Assembly: GCA_947172415.1 (NCBI GenBank)
Contig: OX359201.1
Span: forward strand, 2,852,001-2,916,000
DNA from: Chondrosia reniformis
Taxonomy: Eukaryota > Porifera > Demospongiae > Chondrillida > Chondrillidae
Direction: 5' to 3'
DNA: 64,000 nt
Shown piece by piece: positions 58,320 to 64,000 of the stretch. The notes beneath the pieces were generated by a model. It saw only the letters and a program-made list of their open reading frames with translations, was not told the DNA's origin and ran no database searches. Every line of letters begins with the position of its first letter. Position 1 is the stretch's first letter. A program made the position numbers and the translations under genes.

Positions 58320-61300
58320 ATGTACTATTTGAATGTACTAGTTGTATGAACTAGTTATGCACTAGTTGTGTGTACAAGTTGCATGTAATAACTGTATGTA
58401 TTAGTTATGTACTAGTTGTATGTACTAGTTCTAATAACTAGTTGTATTTACAAGGTGTATGTACTAATTTTATGTAGTAGTTGTATGTAGTAGTTGTACT
58501 TCTAGTTGTATGTACAAGTAGTAATTATATTCAGTAGTTGAATTAGTTGGAGGTCTAGTTTGATGTACCAGTTGTATGTACTGTTTATATGTACCAGTTA
58601 TATGTGAATGTTCTAGTCATAAGTACTAATTGTAAGTACAAATTGTAAGAACTAGTTTTTACTACTAATTGTATGTGCAAGTAGTATGAACTAGTTGTAT
58701 ATACTAGTTGTTTGTACTAGTTGTACGTACTGGTTGTATTTACTAGTTGTATGTACTAGGTGTATGTAGTAGTTGTATGTACTAGTTATGTACTAGTTAT
58801 ATGAACTAGTTTTATGCCCTAATTGAATGTACTACTTGTATGTACTAGTTGTATGTACTATTTGTATGTCCTAGTTGTATGTACTAGGTGTATGTACTAG
58901 TTGCAAGTACTAATTATATATAATTATTGTATGTACCATTTTTATGTACTAGTTATGTACTAGCTGTATGTACTGGCTGTATGTACTAGTAGTATTAACT
59001 AGTGGTATGTACTAGTACTGGTAATATTTACTAACTGTAGGCACTAGTTGTATATACCAGTTGTACGGACTAGGTGTATGAACTATTTATGTGTACTAGT
59101 TGTAAGTTCTAGTAGTAGTAACACTAGATACTAAGTAGGTATTAGTTGTATGTACAAGTTCTAGTTATATTAACTATTTGTAGGTACTAGTTATATGTAC
59201 TGGTTGAATGTTATAGTTGCATGTACTAATTCTATATTATAATTGTATGTACCAGTTGTATGTACTAGTTATGTCATAGCTGTATGTACTAGTTGTATGT
59301 ACTAGTAGTATTAACTTGTGGTATGTACTAGTACTGGTAATATTTACTAACTGTAGGCACTAGTTGCACTGGTTATATTTACTAGTTGTAGGTACTAGTT
59401 GTATGTAGTAGTACAAGTTATATTTACTAGTTGTAGGTACTAGTTGCATGGACTTGTTGAATTTTATAGTTGTATGTACTAATTGTATGTACTAGTTGTA
59501 TGTACTAGTTGTAAGAACTAGTTATGTACTAGTTGTAGGTAGTAGTTGTATTAACTACTTGTATGTAATAATACTGGTGATATATACTAGTTGGATATAC
59601 TAGTTGTAAGTACCAGTTGTATGTACTAGTAGAAGTTATGTTTACTAGTTGTAGGTATTAGTAGCATTTACTAGTTGTATGGAGTAGTTGTATGTTCTAA
59701 TTGTATGAAGTAGTTGTATGTACCACTTGTATGGACTAGTTATATACTAGGTGTATGTACTTGTTGTGTGTACTTGTTGTATGTCCTAGTTGTATTTACT
59801 ACTTGTAAGTCCTAAGTGAATGTACTACTTGTATGTACTAGTTGTATGTACTAATAGTATGTACTAGTTGTATGTACTAGGTGTATGTACTAGTTATGTG
59901 TACTAGTTGTAGGCAATAGTACTAGTAATACTAGATAATAAGTAGGTATTAGTTGAATGTACAAGTACTAGTTATATTAAATATTTGTAGGTACTACTTA
60001 TATGTACTAGTCGAATGTAATAGTTGCATGTACTAATTGTATATAATAGTTGTATGTACCATTTGTATGTACTAGTTATGTACTAGGTGTATGTAATAGT
60101 AGTATGTTCTAGTAGGATTAACTAGTGGAATGCACTAATACTGGTAATATATACTAACTGTAGGCACTAGTTGTGTGTACTAGTTGAATGTAATAGTTGT
60201 ATGAACTAGTTGTATGTAGTAGTACAAGTTATATTTACTACTTGTAGGTATTAGTTGTATGTCCTAGTGTATGTAGTAGTTGTATGTTTAATTGTATGAA
60301 CTAGTTTTATGTACTAGTTGTATGTTCTAGTTATATACTAATATATGTACTAGTTGTAATATGTACTAGTTGTACGTACTAGCACTGGTTATATTTACTA
60401 TTTGTAGGTATTAGTTGTATGTACTAGCTGTATGTAGCAGTTGTATGGTCTAATTGTATGAACTAGTTTTATGTACTAGTTGTATGTACTAGTTATATAC
60501 TAGTTGTATGTACTAGTTGTGTGTACTAGTTGTATGTACTAATAGTATGTACTAGTTAATTACTAGTTATATATATAGTTTTATGTACTATTTCTGTGTA
60601 CTAGTTGTATGTACTGCTTGTATATACTACTTGTATGTACTAGTTGTACATACTAGTATATGTACTACTTGTAGATTGTACTACTAGTTATCCTAGGTGC
60701 TAGGTAGGTGCTAGTTGTATCTACTAGCACTAGTTATGTTTACAAGTTGTACGTTCTAGGTGCATGTACTTGTTGAATGTTATAGTTGTATGCACTAATT
60801 GTATGCACTAGTTGTATGTACTAGTTGAGTGTAATTGTTGTATGTACTAGTTCTATGTACCAGTACTAGCTATATTAACTTGTTGTAGGTACTAGTTTTA
60901 TGTACCAGTTGTAATACTAGTTGTATGTTCTAGTTTTATGCACTATATAATTGTATCTACTAGTTGTATTTACTAATTGTATGTAGTAGTTTTATGTACT
61001 ACTTGTAAGAAATAGTTGTATGTATATACTAGTTGTAGGTACTAATTTTATATCCTAGTTGTATGTACTAGTTTTATGTACTAGTACTTGTTATATTTAC
61101 TAGTTGTATGTACTAGTTGTATGTACTAGTACTAGTTATATTTACTAGTTGTAAGTATATATTAGTTGTACGTACTCAATTGTTTGTAGTAGTTGTATGC
61201 ACTAATTGCATGGACTAGTTTTATGTACTAGTTGTGTGTAATTGTTGTATGTACTAGTCCTATGTACTGGTTGTATGTAAAAGTACTAGTTATATTAACT

Positions 61301-61880
61301 AGTTGTAGGTGCTAGTTATATGTACTAGTTGAATGTAATAGTTGCCTGTACTAATTGTATATAATAGTTGTATGTACCAGTTGTATGCACTAGTTATGCA
61401 GTAGTTGTGTGTACTAGTTGTATGTACTAGTAGGAATAACTAGAGGTATGTACTAGTACCAGTAATATTTACTAACTGTAGGCACTAGTTGTATGTACTA
61501 GTTGTACATACTAGCACTGGTTATATTTACTAGTTGTAGGTACTAGTTGTATGTAATAGTTGAATATAATAGTTGTATGAACTAGTTGTATGTAGTAGTT
61601 GTATGTTCTAACTTAATGAACTAGTTTTATGTACTAGTTGTATGTACTAGTTATATACTAGTTGCATGTATTAGTTGTATGCACTAATTGTATGTACTAG
61701 TTGTGTGTACTAGTGGTATGTAATAACTGTATGTATTAGTTATGTACTAGTTGCAGGTACTTGTTCTAATAACTTGTTGTTTGTACTAGTACTGGTAATA
61801 TTTACTAGTTGTAGGTACTAGTTTTATGCACTAGTTGTATGTACTAGTATATGGTATATTTACTAATTATAGGTATTAGT
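58320..61880 (+). repeat. 13-bp satellite, block 12
   Basis: Same satellite. At 58550-58645 it carries the left-flank sequence of the CCTAGG-monomer segments (TATATGTGAATGTTCTAG, then TAATTGTAAGTACAAATTGT) without a segment following. Confidence 0.95.
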
Positions 61881-62129
61881 TCTAGCTTTTTCCTAGACTA
61901 AGCGCATAGTGTCTAAGAGTTTTAAAATCGGCCCTTTTTAACACGTTATATCTTTGATATTGGTTGTTCAATCTCGCTCAAATTTTTGATTTCACTGACA
62001 TTTAAATAAGCCCTTCGATGTATACCAGTTTTAGTTAGCAAATCGTTTCTGTTAGAACGAAACTTGCTTTTAAAAGTGTTTATAAAAAAACGTAAAAGCA
62101 CGCAGATCAGTCATATGGCACCTGTGTAG
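61881..62129. other. Unidentified non-satellite insert A
   Basis: About 250 bp from TAGCTTTTTCCTAGACTAAG to CAGTCATATGGCACCTG. It is AT-rich with no reading frame, terminal repeat or similarity I can name. It is sharply different from the satellite on both sides. Confidence 0.6.
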
Positions 62130-62355
62130 TTGTAGGTACTATATGTATGTACTAGTTGTTGGTTCTTGTACTAGTTATACTAGGTAAAAGGTAGGTTGTA
62201 GTTGTATGTACTAGATACTTGTTGCATGTACTAGTTGTATGTACTATTTATATATATACAAGTTATATGTACTAGTTATATTTACTAGTTTTATGTACTA
62301 GTTGTATTTACTAGAAGTAAGTACTAGTTATATGTACAACTGGTATGTACTACTT
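62130..62355 (+). repeat. 13-bp satellite, block 13
   Basis: Short satellite stretch between the two unidentified inserts. Confidence 0.9.
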
Positions 62356-62544
62356 GTATTGCGCACGGCCATTTTTTGTTCTCTCTCACTGTTTTAAACG
62401 TTCTCACAATAGGACGGCCTTAAGCGCTCTTAGTTAGAAAGCTGCATGCTAGCTTCGTGGCTTCGTCAAAAACCTCCTTGGCCATTTTCATGGTTTCCGC
62501 CATTTCCGCCGTTTCCACTGCCCCTGTTGTGTTTAATTGTTAAA
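62356..62544. other. Unidentified non-satellite insert B
   Basis: About 190 bp starting TTGCGCACGGCCATTTTTTG. It includes a TTTCCGCCATTTCCGCCGTT stretch (about 62490-62510), a short imperfect tandem of TTTCCGCC. No gene or terminal repeat seen. Confidence 0.6.
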
Positions 62545-64000
62545 TGTACTAATTGTGTGTACCATTTATAATTACTAGGTATATGTGTAGGAAATGGTTA
62601 TATGTAGCAGAGGTATATACAAGTTACATGTCCTCGTTTTTTGTACCAGTTGTATGTACTAGTTGAATGTACTAGTTGTATGTTCTACTTGTGTGTACTA
62701 GTTGTGTGCACTATTTGGATGTACTAGTTGTACTTACTAGTTCCTTTTACTAGTTGTCTGCACAAGTTTTATGTACTAGTACTAGTTGTACTTACTAGTT
62801 CCTTGTACTAGTTGTCTGCACAAGTTTTATGTACTAGTACTAGTTGTATTTACTAGTTTTATGTACTAGTTGTACGTACTAGTTTTACGTATACGCTAGT
62901 TGTATGTAGTAGCTATGTACTAGTTGTATATACAAGTTTTAGGTTCTAGTATTATCTACTCATTCTATGAATTAATTGTATGTATTAATCGTATGTACTA
63001 TTTGTATGTACAATGTGTATGTACTATTTATTATAACTAGGTATATGTGTCTTTACTTGTTATATGTAGTAGGTGTATGTACTAGTTATATGTCCTATTT
63101 ATTTGCCGAAGTTGTATGTATTAGTTGAATGTACTAGTTAAATGTACTAATTGTATATAATAGTTGTGTGCACTATTTGGTGTGTACTAGTTGTATGAAC
63201 TAGTTGCATGTACTAGTTGTTTGTACTACTTATATTTACTAGTTGTATGCAATAGTTTTATGTACTAGCACTAGTTATATTTACTAATTGTAGGTACTAG
63301 TTGTATGTACTAATTGTTTGTACTAGTTGTATGTACTAGCTGTATGTATATACTAGTTATAAATGTTAGCTATGTACAAGTTGTATATACAAGTTGTATG
63401 TTCTAGTATTATGTACTCATTCTATAAACTAGTAGTATGTACTAGTTTTTAGTTGTATGCACTAGTTGTATGTACTATGTGTATGTACTAGTTGTTGAAT
63501 CTTGTACTAGATATACTAGGTACTAGGTAGGTTGTAGTTGTATATACTAGATACTAGTTGCATGTTCTAGTTGTATGTACTAGTTTTATGAACTAGTTGT
63601 ATGTACTATTTATATGTACTAGTTAAATGTACCAGTTATATGTACTAGTTATGTGTACTAGTATTGTGTACTAGTTATACATATTTAGTAATTGTAAGTA
63701 ATTGTAGGTACTAGTACTAGTTATATTTACTAGTTGTAGGTACTAGTTTTATGTGGTAGTTGTATGTAGTAGCTATGTACTAGTCGTATGTTCCAGTTGT
63801 ATGTACTAGTTATATGTACTGGTTGTATGTTCTAATTGTTTGTACTAGTTGTGTGTACTAGTTGTACGTCCTAGTTATATGTACTGGTTGTATGTTCTAA
63901 TTGTTTCTACTAGTTGTATGAATTAGTTGTATGTACGCCATACTAGTTTTGTGTACTACTTGTATGTACAAGTTATATGTACTAGTTGTATGTTTTATTT
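62545..64000 (+). repeat. 13-bp satellite, block 14
   Basis: Same satellite, running off the window. It includes a near-exact tandem of about 62 bp at 62740-62860 (CTTACTAGTTCC and ACAAGTTTTATGTACTAG words, twice) and another of about 60 bp at 63800-63920 (ATATGTACTGGTTGTATGTT twice). Confidence 0.95.

Overview
The window is eukaryotic, most likely from an invertebrate animal with compact introns (a sponge or another early-branching marine animal is my guess; nothing here proves it). The evidence is GT-AG introns of about 55-77 bp, long AT-rich satellite DNA, and a mix of retroelements (RLE-type LINE, APE-type LINE with a 2A-like motif, DIRS-like tyrosine-recombinase element, Penelope-like element) plus CACTA and TA-flanked DNA transposons. 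I see no bacterial operons, rRNA or tRNA genes.

Backbone. About two thirds of the window is one degenerate satellite built on a 13-bp unit close to ACTAGTTGTATGT. It keeps the same orientation from base 1 to base 64000, so it looks like one array interrupted by insertions. The array is layered: the 13-mer; local higher-order tandems (2 x 483 bp at 5174-6139, 3 x 219 bp at 6789-7445); and blocks of roughly 9-10 kb. Each of three such blocks carries a 0.7-0.8 kb non-satellite segment (25406-26093, 41061-41857, 50351-51177) made of ~120-bp monomers followed by a T-shaped foldback.

Insertions, left to right. (1) 773-5112, + strand: near full-length LINE with a restriction-like endonuclease (R2/NeSL/R4-like), damaged by three frameshifts and two stops. 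(2) 8566-14766: an island holding a decayed CACTA (EnSpm) transposase (-), a protein-kinase gene with a coiled-coil first exon (-), and, head to head with it, a multi-exon gene of unknown function (+). A 169-bp dimeric tandem repeat lies between transposase and kinase. (3) 19291-24372, - strand: DIRS-like element with gag (CCCH knuckle), RT, RNase H and tyrosine recombinase. (4) 26730-27991: 1.26-kb non-autonomous TA-flanked transposon with internal foldbacks. (5) 33157-36460, - strand: near full-length CR1/L2-like LINE with a 2A-like motif. (6) 36989-37518 and 58076-58319: two copies of a small element carrying a compact hammerhead ribozyme motif. (7) 53129-53671, - strand: 5'-truncated Penelope-like element with a GIY-YIG domain. 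(8) Two short unidentified inserts near 62 kb.

Because the satellite is duplicated in long blocks, unoccupied paralogous sites exist inside the same window for several insertions. They define insertion boundaries and target duplications directly: TA for the 26.7-kb element, ATG for the 58-kb hammerhead element. No gene looks fully intact. The least damaged non-transposon candidates are the kinase and its divergent neighbour.
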